Part shown: positions 44,701 to 54,212 of the stretch, piece after piece
How positions within the stretch are numbered: position 1 is the stretch's first letter
Layout: every line of letters begins with the position of its first letter
Assembly: GCA_036346355.1 (NCBI GenBank)
Contig: CM070591.1
Span: 18,894,001-18,958,000 of the forward strand
Length of the DNA: 64,000 bases
Origin: Rhipidocladum racemiflorum
Lineage: Eukaryota; Streptophyta; Magnoliopsida; Poales; Poaceae
Direction of reading: 5' to 3'
Position numbers and translations under genes: made by a program
The notes under the pieces: generated by a model
Seen by the model: the letters and a program-made list of their open reading frames with translations, nothing else
What the model was told of the DNA's origin: nothing
Database searches by the model: none

Positions 44701-45175
44701 CCGGTCCGGACACGGCTCGGGTCGGGGTCGGTCGATCATGACCGTTGGATCTCGATCCGACGGTCCACGTGGGTTAAGGTTCAACGTGGTTCGGTCAAGT
44801 CGGCTGGCTCGGGTCGGACTCGAGTCCGACTCGGGTTCTGACTCGGTCGGAGGAATAGTACTTGACCCGAGTTGAATTTCCAGCGAATTAATATTTAAAA
44901 TAATTCCTAGTAATTCATTTAATTCATTAAAAATAGCAAAAGACTCAGAAAAATTCCAGAAAAATTCTGGAAAATATTTTGGATCATTTTGGACTCAAAT
45001 AAAATATTTCCAACAAAATTTTATTTGCAAAAATTAAATTCTTTAATTATTTCAAAATGGAATAAATTCAAATAAATTCCAAATAAATCCAAATAAATTC
45101 CAGAAAATTCCAAAAATTCACCAAAGTGCCAAATCACACATGAATTCAAGAAAAGCAAAATTTTGGGGTGTTACA
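41724..45175 (-). repeat. Tekay B 5' LTR
   Basis: 3452 bp, TGTCGGGACCCC to GGGTGTTACA on the plus strand. Candidate LTR exon 3 at 42014-42072 (59 nt), reading VEEETTPASEEEFQEDPST and a stop on the minus strand. Confidence 0.95.
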
Positions 45176-45180
45176 GTGTA
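45176..45180 (+). other. Target-site duplication of Tekay B (right)
   Basis: GTGTA, pair of 32596-32600. Confidence 0.95.
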
Positions 45181-45479
45181 GCTCTTTACCGTGCGCGTCT
45201 TTTGCCCTAGCTGCCCATGCCCTAGCCGCCGCCAGCTGCAAGCAATTGCTCGCCGAAGTAACGTAGGGTTCCACTGCGGTTTTGGTTAGTTGGCGCCGCT
45301 GTTAAGCCGTCTTCCGTCGCTCCAAGCTCGGATTCGGAACCCTCGAAGCCAACCGCACCTGTGAATGCACTTGTTCTACGCCTGAATGCACCCGAACGCT
45401 GTGGCCGAGGTCGTCTTCCCCAGCTCCGGCCACCCATACCCCGCCGTGGACATTACCGAGCTAACGAACTTCCTCCACC

Positions 45480-45960
45480 GTTGGATCTTCATCGCACGGC
45501 CCAGGTTTGTCCACGTAACTGATCCATTGATTCCATCGGATTAGATCTCAACCATTAGATCTAAATCGTATGGTTCACATTAGATCCATTGTTACTGTTT
45601 AGATCTAATAGCAACCGTTGGATCTAGATCCAATGCACGGGATTAAGCCACGTAGCCCATAGCCGCACCGTGCTAGGAGTAGATCTCAGCCATTAGATCT
45701 AGATCGTACTGTTAGATTTAATCCGCTGTAGTGCTAGATTAGATCTCGGTCGTCCGATCAAGATCGAACGATGTAGATCATGCCGCATGTCAGCCAACGG
45801 GACATGCCACGTCGCCCCCATGACGCGGTGAAACCCGATCGGATCTCAGCCGTCTGATTCGAATCATACGGTCTAGATCAACCGCGTTAATCCAAACGTG
45901 CGGGATCCAGATCCAATCTCGACCGTCGGATTTCAAACCGACGGCCCAGATTGCGCCACG
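45480..45960 (+). repeat. GATCCAACGG-type dyad array in solo LTR A
   Basis: At least seven imperfect palindromes of the form CCGTTGGATCT(A)GATCCAACGG or ACCATTAGATCTAAATCG occur at roughly 50-bp spacing. Related dyads occur in every Tekay LTR here, for example near 4796, 35010 and 56705. Confidence 0.75.
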
Positions 45961-46011
45961 TGTCCAGAAGCCGAACCGACGTGGTCCATGCGGGCATCGC
46001 CCGGTCGTCGC

Positions 46012-46333
46012 TGACGTCAGCAACGGGCCCGCGAGTCAGCCACCGGTCGCACCGCATGATGACGTCATCCGTGACGTCATGCTGATGTCATAGTTGGGCC
46101 CACATGTCAGGCCGTTCGGCCGAGCATGCTGACGTCAGCAGCTGACGTCATCCGAGTGGGACCCACATGTCAGTGACACTGTTCCCGTGGACCGGGTCCA
46201 CGGTAGACCGGGCCCGAACCGTGGACCCGGTCTATAGACCGGATGACGCAAGCATGACGTCATAAATCGATTTTTCTTTAGAAAAATAATTCGGTGGAAA
46301 TTCGAAATTCGTCGCTGACGTCAGCTGACGTCA
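46012..46333 (+). promoter_or_regulatory. Cluster of eight TGACGTCA palindromes in solo LTR A
   Basis: TGACGTCA at 46012, 46060, 46072, 46130, 46143, 46255, 46316 and 46326. TGACG/TGACGTCA is the core bound by plant TGA/bZIP factors. Single copies occur at related positions in other LTRs (5832, 34633). The sites lie downstream of the TATA box, inside the predicted first LTR intron. Confidence 0.7.
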
Positions 46334-46564
46334 TAATTGGATTTTTCTATAGAAAAAGAAATGAATTAATTTGGTTTATTCTTTTATTTGATTTTTCAAA
46401 CTTCAAACGGCTATAACTTTTGCGTTTTAACTCTGATTTGGGCGATTCAAATTTCAAAAATTTGTAAAATTGTGCTCTTCCTATTTATGAATTTTATTTG
46501 AATTTTTGGACACTTTTTGTCTACTGTTTAATTATTTGATACTATTTATGCACGTTACGGATAG

Positions 46565-46645
46565 ACATTGAAGTGCCCAAAGGCTTCGAAGGAGAAGTTT
46601 TGACCCAAGAGCCAGCTCAAGAGCCTGGCCAAGTACTTTTTGAAG
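46565..46645 (+). other. Candidate LTR exon 2 in solo LTR A
   Basis: 81 nt between GATAG and AG|GCAAGTTATG, reading IEVPKGFEGEVLTQEP through QVLFE in the same phases as Tekay-1. By eye, 14 of 81 bases differ from Tekay-1. Nine of these are at third positions, and no indels are present. Confidence 0.5.
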
Positions 46646-47835
46646 GCAAGTTATGCTTTGATCATATTGCTCCCACTTTTGAAAAATTATTTTAGTTCAA
46701 ATTATTGCATGCTAGTTTAATTAGAAAATGCTTTAATTATTTCTGGGAATTAGATAAATGCCTAGTTGCTGTATGACACCTTGATTATATAATTATGTGC
46801 CCTGAACCCTTTTGTCACCCTAGATGTGAATTACTTAGTTGGACATTATTAAAATTGCCAACATGGGTTAATTAGCTCGAATGTAGTATGCTTAGCCCTG
46901 CCACGTAGTCATAACATGATTTTGGAGAATCAATTACTAATGTTGACTTAATGAGATATGGAACATATTTTGAAAAGTGTCATGAGTTGTTGATGATGAT
47001 GTTGATGGCACGTGGTGCATGGTGCATGGTAATCAATTGAGGGTTGATAAAATGGTTTAGACTGGGGCAAGTGGCAAGATTATTTCTGGTGGGTCGAGAG
47101 TGGCAACTGGGCAGTCGATTTGGTTTGGAATGGTTGTGGAATATTTGTGGACACTTTGGTAGTCTTGCCTTGGTCAATTAAGGACTTAACCTTGCAAGCC
47201 TTTGAACTGAGTTCAGCATACAACCACAAGTCTGGAATGGGACAGACCTAGCTGAGTAAATTGTGATGTCTAGGCTTGGCACTGTCATGGTGGTGTGGGT
47301 TCCGGGTGTACGGGTGATAACTCACAAGGCGCAAGAGGGGGGTCCTGAGTGTGGTAACCAGTCCCTTCAGTGTTGAAACCTCAGCGGGCAGTACCAGGTC
47401 TAGAAGTAGCTTTGGAAAAGCTTTGTTACGGTCACTCGCCTTGGTGGTGTTTGACGGTATCTTGTGGGTAAAGTGTATAACCTTTGTAGAGTGTACAACC
47501 TATTCGAATAGCCGAGTCCACAGTATTGGACACCGCTCGGGGATTACAGTCAAGGGTTAGACTTTCGTGAGAATGACTTTGGTTACTTGGTATGGGAATG
47601 AGGAAATTGCTTAGGATGATAAATGCTTTACTTATGAACTGTTGATGAAAGTTATATTTGTTTTTATTGTTCTACTACTTTGCAATCTATTACTGTATTT
47701 ACACCTGTTGCTTTAATGCAAATAAACATGTTAGCCTGTCCCATGTAATAAGCCATGCATGTAGAATATTAGACTGCATTCTGTGCATGACTTGCTGAGT
47801 ACCAAGTACTCACCCCTTGCAAAATACAACACCAG

Positions 47836-47894
47836 TTGAAGAAGAAGCGACGCCAGCTTTGGAGGAAGAGATTCAAGAGGAGCCGTCTACTTAG
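47836..47894 (+). other. Candidate LTR exon 3 in solo LTR A
   Basis: 59 nt after CACCAG, reading VEEEATPALEEEIQEEPST and TAG. The intron from 46646 would be 1190 bp, GC-AG. Confidence 0.5.
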
Positions 47895-48180
47895 GGAGAG
47901 AGCCCAGTCAGTTGCCTGTGGCATATTGGTTGGCGCCATGCGTTTTCTTTATATTCCGCTACAGTTTTATTTGAGTAAGACTTTAGCCCTACGAGGCATA
48001 CTTTTGTAACTTGACCAAAAGGTCGAGCAACCGGTTATATTTCCCTTTTAATAAAGTACTTTACTATTTCGTTGAGTATGATTGTGATCAATACCGATGT
48101 TGAGACTGTGTGCACTAGCGTGATCCTGGACTAGTGTTGAATACACAGAGGGTTCGGATTTTAAAATTCGGGTCCCGACA

Positions 48181-48185
48181 GTGGA
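48181..48185 (+). other. Target-site duplication of solo LTR A (right)
   Basis: GTGGA, pair of 31956-31960. Confidence 0.95.
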
Positions 48186-49026
48186 AAGATACTTTAGGAC
48201 TTCTATTGATGATGCGACTAGATTTTGCTGTGTGTATCTTTTAAAAACTAAAGATGAGGCTTTAGACTACTTTAAAATCTATAATGAAGTTGAGAATCAA
48301 CAGGAAAGAAAAATCAAAAGAGATAGGTTGGATCGTGGTGGAGAGTATTGCTCAAGTGAATTCTCCCAATATTGTACAGAGCATGGTATCATCCATGAGT
48401 GGACACCTCCTTATTCGCCCCAATCTAACGGGGTTGTCGAAAGGAAGAGCCACACACTGACTGACTTGGTTAATGCCATGTTAGACACTGCCGTATTATC
48501 TAAGGCATAGTGGGGGGAGGCCTTGTTGATCTCGAGTCATGTTCTAAATAGAGTTCCCACTAAGAATAGTGAGGTAACTCCATATGAGGGATGGAAAAGG
48601 AAGAAAACCATCGCTATCCTACGTGTGTACTTGGGGGTGCTTGGCAAAAGTCAATGTACCGATAGTAAAGAAGCACAAATTTGGACCTAAAATTGTTAAT
48701 TGTGTCTTTCTAGGGTATGCTTATTGCAACATTGCCTATAGGTTTTTAGTAGTTAAATCTGAAGTATCCGACATGCACGTCGGTACAATAATGGAGTCTC
48801 GAGATGCAACATTTTTTGAGAATATATTTCCTATGAAGGATATGCATAGCATTTCGAGTCAGGCTTGTGATTTAACTCCTAAACCTAACATACCAACTGA
48901 ACACTTTAAACAAACACATGTACGAACTCCTGTGGAGGATGATAGTGATGCTCCTAGAAGGAGCAATAGACAAAGGATTGCAAAATCCTTTAGTGATGAT
49001 TTCACAGTGTACCTTGTGGATGATGT
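48186..49026 (+). pseudogene. Copia-2 integrase core and linker (continued)
   Basis: Resumes the Copia-2 integrase. RYFRTSIDDATRFCCVYLLK has the core Asp region; DRGGEYCSSEFSQYC has the second Asp; HEWTPPYSPQSNGVVERK has the Glu. A TAG interrupts at 48508, then NRVPTKNSEVTPYE, a frame change near 48580, CTWGCLAKVNVP, VFLGYA, and the acidic linker before RT (RRSNRQRIAKSFSDDF). The element is cut at 49026, before RT, by a minus-strand SIRE-like LTR. Confidence 0.87.
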
Positions 49027-50198
49027 TGTAGGATCGAAGTATATGAATATAGCAATCAAAGGGGGGTGAATGATTGTGCGGAAGCTAAAACCAAATTCTT
49101 GATCTACTAAAAGTTCACCCCAAAACAGAACCAAATTATTGCCTCGGATTCGACAAAAACAGAATGACAAAGGTTCGGTAAAATACACATTCCTGGAGAT
49201 ACAATCGTTGGATCGATCTAAAATTTGGACACATGAAACTAGATGCCAATACGAATCAAACCCAAAAAGAATCAGCTTTATCGGACTTACGAATCAAAAG
49301 TTATGAACCTCGCAAGCTTGCTGTGACAGAAAATAACGAGAATTAATTTAACCAAAACTTCAAGGTTAAACAAGAACGACAAAAGATTAATCAACTAAAC
49401 TTTGAGAAACCCTAAATCAATACCCTAGAAAGGTTTTTGATGGTTCAAATCAAGATGAAACTCAAAGAACAAAATCCAATCCAGAACCAGAACAAGCATG
49501 CAAACAAGAACCAAAACAGGAAACACTGTAGCACGCAAGGATATGGAAGAATTGATCTTTATTTCTTTTGTCTAAAGTACTCCCATCAAAAGAGTACAAA
49601 CCCTAAAACTGAGCTCAAAGCTCTCAATGCGCCTAGCTCTAATTGATGCCCTTCAACAGGAGACAACCCCTCCTATTTAAAGGAGCAAAACACAACGAGT
49701 CCTGAATACAATTCCTAATCCTAGAAGGAGTCCCACTCCTAATCCTAGAAAGAGTATGTATTCAGCACAACTCTACTTGGCCCAACCTGGCCGAGTACAA
49801 CTCTTGCACTCGTATGGCAAACCTACCATACTCACGTGACTAACACTTTGCACGCGCATGGCCACCTGACATACTCACGTGACTAACCATTCTTCATGTG
49901 CACCATTCTCTTAGCCCGAACGTCCCGCATGACATCCTTGACCACCAAGACCTCAGTTCCTCCCTGAACCTAGTCTCGAACCTCAGTTCTTCAATGAACC
50001 TAGTTCCGGTCCCGTCATCGACCACGTTTGTCCTTGAGCAATACCTGCACATGAACAAACCACAAAACAAATCCGAGCACAAGTCCATGACTTGACTCAA
50101 AGTCAATCCATGCAACTACTCACACGAGCATTGCATAAAGTCCACTTCAAAACAAGCATCATGAAATCCATTCAAATTTCATATCGTCCAAATCGAAC
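49027..50198 (-). repeat. Copia-3: SIRE-like LTR in reverse orientation (partial)
   Basis: Starts TGTAGGATCGAAGTATATGAA, the reverse complement of the Copia-1 5' LTR end, and follows the Copia-1 LTR (window bases 1332 down to about 170). It is interrupted at 50198 by the Tat-like element, so its other end, and whether it is solo or part of a full element, cannot be seen. It lies directly in the Copia-2 linker. Confidence 0.88.
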
Positions 50199-50826
50199 TG
50201 TCGGGGGTTAACTATTCGACCATTGTACCCCCCAGAAGATCCTAAAGCTACCGACCATACCGTACCAGCAGAAGATGCCCGGGGAACCATCCGAACAACA
50301 TAACTCCCGAGCATATGTGTCTACCCGTTCGCTTAAGACCATACCAAACGAACACGAGCAACCATGCTCATAATCGCCACGCCGTTACCTAGGTGGATGG
50401 TCGGGAGACCCGGTCATACCACTAGAAAGGAAGACGGCAATCAACCTGCTGGAAATCAAGGGCGGGTGCACCAGAAATTCAAACTAAATTGCACAGATCA
50501 AGGGCCCCAGATCATCAGTGCTACGGTTATGGAAATGTGACGTAAATCTAGGGGGTAGTAGCCTTATGTACAGCGTGGGGATCTGTATTTAATCCCCCAG
50601 AAACACCTGTAAAGGGGACGGCATCTTTTCGGTCCAAACATAAACATAATACACTAGAGTAGGGCTGTTATCTCGGCGGTGAGAGGCCCGAACCAGGATA
50701 AATCCCGCGTGTTTTCTCTCGTCTCGGAATTGCCCGGACGTTCCCCCCTGCTCGTACGAGGGGGCCCCTGTTGATCCCTCATTCAACAAGTAAGCTCGGC
50801 GGGAGCCCGTTCTCCGATCGTCGACA
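50199..50826 (+). repeat. Tat-like 5' LTR
   Basis: TGTCGGGGGTTAAC to GATCGTCGACA, 628 bp, two bases before the primer site. No second copy in the window to confirm the ends. Confidence 0.8.
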
Positions 50827-50828
50827 GC

Positions 50829-50846
50829 TGGCGCCGTCCGTGGGGA
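50829..50846 (+). promoter_or_regulatory. Tat-like primer-binding site
   Basis: TGGCGCCGTCCGTGGGGA, the primer-site type common in plant Tat/Athila-related elements. Confidence 0.85.
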
Positions 50847-50887
50847 GTTTGACAGTGTGATTCCCGTGCGATTTGGGGTCCTCGAGG

Positions 50888-52560
50888 ATGCCGAATTCGG
50901 GAGATACTAGGAGTCTTTGTGCCTTCAACAACGTGGATGATGATGATATGTACTACACCGACGACGGTGTGGCCGGTGTGACTGATCCCGCAGGCCACAC
51001 CGAGTCCAGGAGCTTTACCCCGGAATCCAGAGCACGAGGGTAGGACCCCCGCACTCCGTGCATTGCCCTCAGTGACGACGAGGATGACTATGATGGACTC
51101 TATGATGGTTTGGATATACCGGACCATCTCGAGTTCGATCGCGAGACAGCGTCCCAGGGAGATACAATGATGTCCCCGTCATGCTCGTCTCATTCCCGCC
51201 ATGTCAACATGGCTGGGAGCCGTATCGAGCCTGAGGTGCAATCCTCGAGGGCCGCTAAGCGGGACCACTATGAACCGGCCAGGCACCACCTGGAAGCATC
51301 TTTGGGTAAGACCCTTGAGAGCATGCGCCGCCAAGCAAGAGAGGCGGGTTTCCAGGGAAAGGAACTCCTCCCGGGGAAACTCTTGCGAGTGTTGTACTCC
51401 CGACTGCGTCCCAGAATGCCATCGAAGCTCTCCACCGCCCGTTCGCCAAAACTGAGAGCGTTTGCAGGCTTTGGCGGCGGTCGTGCGCGACCTTCGCAAC
51501 TTCCCCGATCAGCTGGACTTAGAGGCCGTGGGCATGGTCGTTGCCGAGGATCTGGAAAAGCTTGCCGCCGACCTGAGGGTCCTGGATCCTCCTCGCGACC
51601 AGGATGCCCGGAGTACTTCCCGGGACCATCGAGGGCATACACTTGTCCGTTCACACAGAGATGAATCTCGGAGTCATGCACGGAGGGTGCCCCAGATTGC
51701 CAATCCGGTCTGCGAGAAGCCTCGGAGTCATACCCGAGCAACATCGGAGCGGCATGCTTACTTCCACCCGGATTATGAGCATTCCGAGCGCTCCACGACC
51801 GAGCGGTCATCCGCGCACCGTTCTCGTGAAGTCTTCTCCCGGCTTGGCCCACGTGTGGGGCGATGGACGGGGGACACTCGTAAAGACCATTATGGCCGAG
51901 GATACCACTGTGAGATCTCGAGCTTCGACTGTCAGGCCTTCACGAGCTCTCTTCGAAGTGTCACATGGCTGAACAAATTTAAACCCAGGCACATTGAGAG
52001 ATTCAACGGGACCCAGAACCCGGACGAATTCCTCTCAATCTATACCACCGCCATCCTGGCTGTCGGAGGCGATGAAGGGGTGATGGCGAACTACCTCCCA
52101 ACGGTCCTGGATGGGGCCGCTCGTACTTGGCTCTTCAACCAAAAGGAAGGGTCCATACGATCTTAGAGGCGGCTTCGGCGCCATCCCAGAAAATTTCGGA
52201 GGCGCCACATTCGCCCGGGAAAGGAGCGCGACCTTGAGCGCTTGATTCAGAGGTTCATCCAAGTCCGAAATTCTATCCCTAACATATCGGACGAGGCCAT
52301 TGTCCGGGCTTTTAAGTTCGGGGTGCGAGACGTGCGTTTTACATAGGACCTAGAAATCCACCCGGACCTAACGGCCAATGAGCTTTTTCGCATGGCCGAC
52401 AGGTATGCCAATGCTGATGAGGCCATCCAGTGGAAGAAAATGCTGGACGAAGGGAAGCTACCCCCTCAGCCCGGATTGGAAACCTCTGCCAGCAAAAAGG
52501 GATCGAACTCTGTGGACAAGAAGATCAAGAAGAAGAAGAAGAAGAAACCCTCGCCGGCAT
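50888..52560 (+). pseudogene. Tat-like gag (broken)
   Basis: From ATG 50888: MPNSGDTRSLCAFNNVDDDD, an in-frame TAG at 51041, then the same frame on to about 51440 with an acidic, Arg-rich N-terminal region. A frame change leads into 51462-52166, whose end holds the Gag core (HIERFNGTQNPDEFLSIYTT, YLPTVLDGAARTWLF). After a stop at 52164 the Gag core continues in another frame (ERLIQRFIQVRN, AIVRAFKFGVRD, LTANELFRMADRYANADEAI) and ends in a Lys run near 52540. Stops and shifts make it inactive. Confidence 0.85.
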
Positions 52561-53647
52561 AGTCGCTGCAGTGGAGCAGCAACAGCCCCGGGCACCCCAA
52601 GCGCAGCACCGGGGGTTTAATGCTCGGGGGAGAGGGAAACAGAACCGGCCCCACGATCGAGGCGACCAAAAAGAGCAGCGGGGTGGCCTCTACTGTCCAC
52701 TTCATCAAGCGTACGGGCACGATCTACGGAATTGCCGAACATGGACCTACCGCTTGGGGCAATTTTATAGCGGCAAGGGTCCCATGCCGTCGCTCCCGGA
52801 GCAGGGTGAAAATAGCAAAGGCAAACAACCCATCGAGGATAACGAGGAGGACATGCAATATCAAGAACCTCATAACCACATCGCGGTTATCTTCGGGGGC
52901 TCTTCTGTCTACAAATCTCGACGAGACTTGAAGGACGCTGCGCGAGAGGTACACCATGTTACCCAGGGAAAGCCTCCTGTACAAGAGCTCAAGTGGTCTG
53001 AGCTATCTCTCACGTTCTCTAAAGAAGATTGTCCCCTCGGGATGACCAAACAACAGAAGCTTCCGATGGTCGTAAGCCCGACCATCAGCAACACTATCGT
53101 TGGCCGGGTCCTTATAGATTCCGGAAGCTCCTTGGATTTGATTTTTGCCAAAGTTTTGGACGAGATGCAGATTCCCCGCTCCAAGATCAAAAGCATAGCG
53201 GTTCCCTTCTTTGGGATAGTCTCGGGCACCTCGATCAAACCTTTGGGCCAAGTCGTTCTGCCCGTAACCTTCGGCGGTCCGAGCAACATCCGTACAGAGT
53301 TGATCACTTTTGAGGTGGTCAACTTCGAGTCGGCTTACAATGCCATTCTTGGCAGGCCATCTTTGGCCAAATTCATGGCCGCCACGCACCACGCGTACCA
53401 ATGCCTGAAGGTTCCCGGACCCAATGGGGTCATAACCGTAAGGGGGAGCCATAAATCTGCATTAAGTTGCGATGAGAGGGCGTTGGACATGGTCGGTCAG
53501 ATGCCTACACGCGGGCCCGACCATGAGCCGAAGCACTCCCGGCCTAAAGTTGCTCTCCAACCCGGAGGAGAGACCAAGGCTGTTCCGCTCAGCGAGTCGG
53601 AACCCGCCAAGGTCGTGCATTTGGGATCTTCTTTAGATCCCAAATAG
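52561..53647 (+). pseudogene. Tat-like nucleocapsid finger and aspartic protease
   Basis: An open stretch with a CHHC finger CPLHQAYGHDLRNC near 52700, as in Tat-group Gags, then the protease: GRVLIDSGSSLDLIF (DSG intact, about 53103), IPLGQ-type beta strands with TSIKPLGQVVLPVTFGG, and FESAYNAILGRPSLAKF. An in-frame TAG at 53645 separates it from RT; the same frame continues past it. The annotated left edge is approximate because the true frame is entered by a shift near 52560. Confidence 0.85.
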
Positions 53648-54212
53648 GAACTCGAGCTCATCACCTTCCTCCGAGCAAATCCGGATGCATTCGCCTGGGA
53701 ACCATCCGACATGCCCGGAGTCCCGAGGGAGGTGATCAAGCACAGGCTAGCAGTTCAGTCTGATAAAAAACCAGTGCGACAAAAGCTCAGACGATTTTCC
53801 CCAAAAAAACAGGCGATCATCCGGGAAGAACTGGATAAACTCCTTAAAGCCGGCTTCATCAGGGAAATCGAACACTCGGAATGGCTGGCCAACCCAGTCA
53901 TAGTCAAGAAGAAAGGAGGCAAGTGGCGCATATGTGTCGACCACACGGGCTTAAACGCAGCGTGCCCAAAAGATAACTACCCGCTACCTCGCATAGACCA
54001 GTTGGTCGATGCGACGGCGGAGTCACAAGTTATGAGCTTCTTGGACGCTTATTCGGGGTATCATCAGATTAGCATATCCCGTGGAGACGAGGGAAAGACC
54101 TTCTTTATCACCCCGTTTGGGACAATTTGCTACACGACCATATCCTTCAGTCTGAGAAATGCAGGGGCAACTTTCCAGCGCCTCATGCAGAAAACCTTTA
54201 CGGATCAGATAG
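53648..54212 (+). pseudogene. Tat-like reverse transcriptase, first part
   Basis: Reads ELITFLRANPDAFAWEPSDM, IKHRLAVQSDKKPVRQKLRR, GFIREIEHSEWLANPVIVKK, then WRICVDHTGLNAACPKDNYP, SFLDAYSGYHQI (first catalytic Asp), ITPFGTICYTTISFSLRNAG and FQRLMQKTFTDQI. It is then interrupted by solo LTR C. The frame is intact after the TAG at 53645. It shares no long frame with the Tekay elements. Confidence 0.9.
54208..54212 (+). other. Target-site duplication of solo LTR C (left)
   Basis: GATAG; pairs with 57734-57738. Confidence 0.95.

Larger units (their letters stand above)
32601..45175 (-). mobile_element. Tekay B: full-length Tekay/Del-like element
   Basis: 12575 bp on the minus strand. 5' LTR 41724-45175, primer site 41707-41719, pre-gag ORF, Gag-Pol, polypurine tract next to 36049, 3' LTR 32601-36048. 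Perfect GTGTA duplications. It is inserted in the leader of solo LTR A. It belongs to a subfamily whose LTR has a different GC-rich leader from Tekay-1 but the same AT-rich ends. The LTR pair again differs mostly at CAG/CTG/CCGG sites. Confidence 0.95.
31961..48180 (+). mobile_element. A: solo LTR (diverged Tekay family), split by Tekay B
   Basis: 31961-32600 plus 45181-48180 together form one LTR of 3640 bp, TGTAACACCCC to GGGTCCCGACA, with GTGGA duplications and no internal region. It is clearly related to the Tekay-1 LTRs but more diverged, so it is the most informative copy for testing the LTR exons. TATA-like CTATTTAA at 32570-32577; leader 32601-equivalent to 45490; TGACGTCA cluster 46012-46333; exon candidates 46565-46645 and 47836-47894; AATAAA near 48050. 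Confidence 0.93.

Noticed and set aside
51268..51852. 194-codon minus-strand frame in the Tat region
   Set aside because: Antisense shadow of the Tat gag coding strand.
53711..54211. Reverse transcriptase as a retron, DGR or other prokaryotic RT system
   Set aside because: The LTRs, primer sites, Gag, protease, RNase H, integrase and chromodomain order are those of plant LTR retrotransposons.
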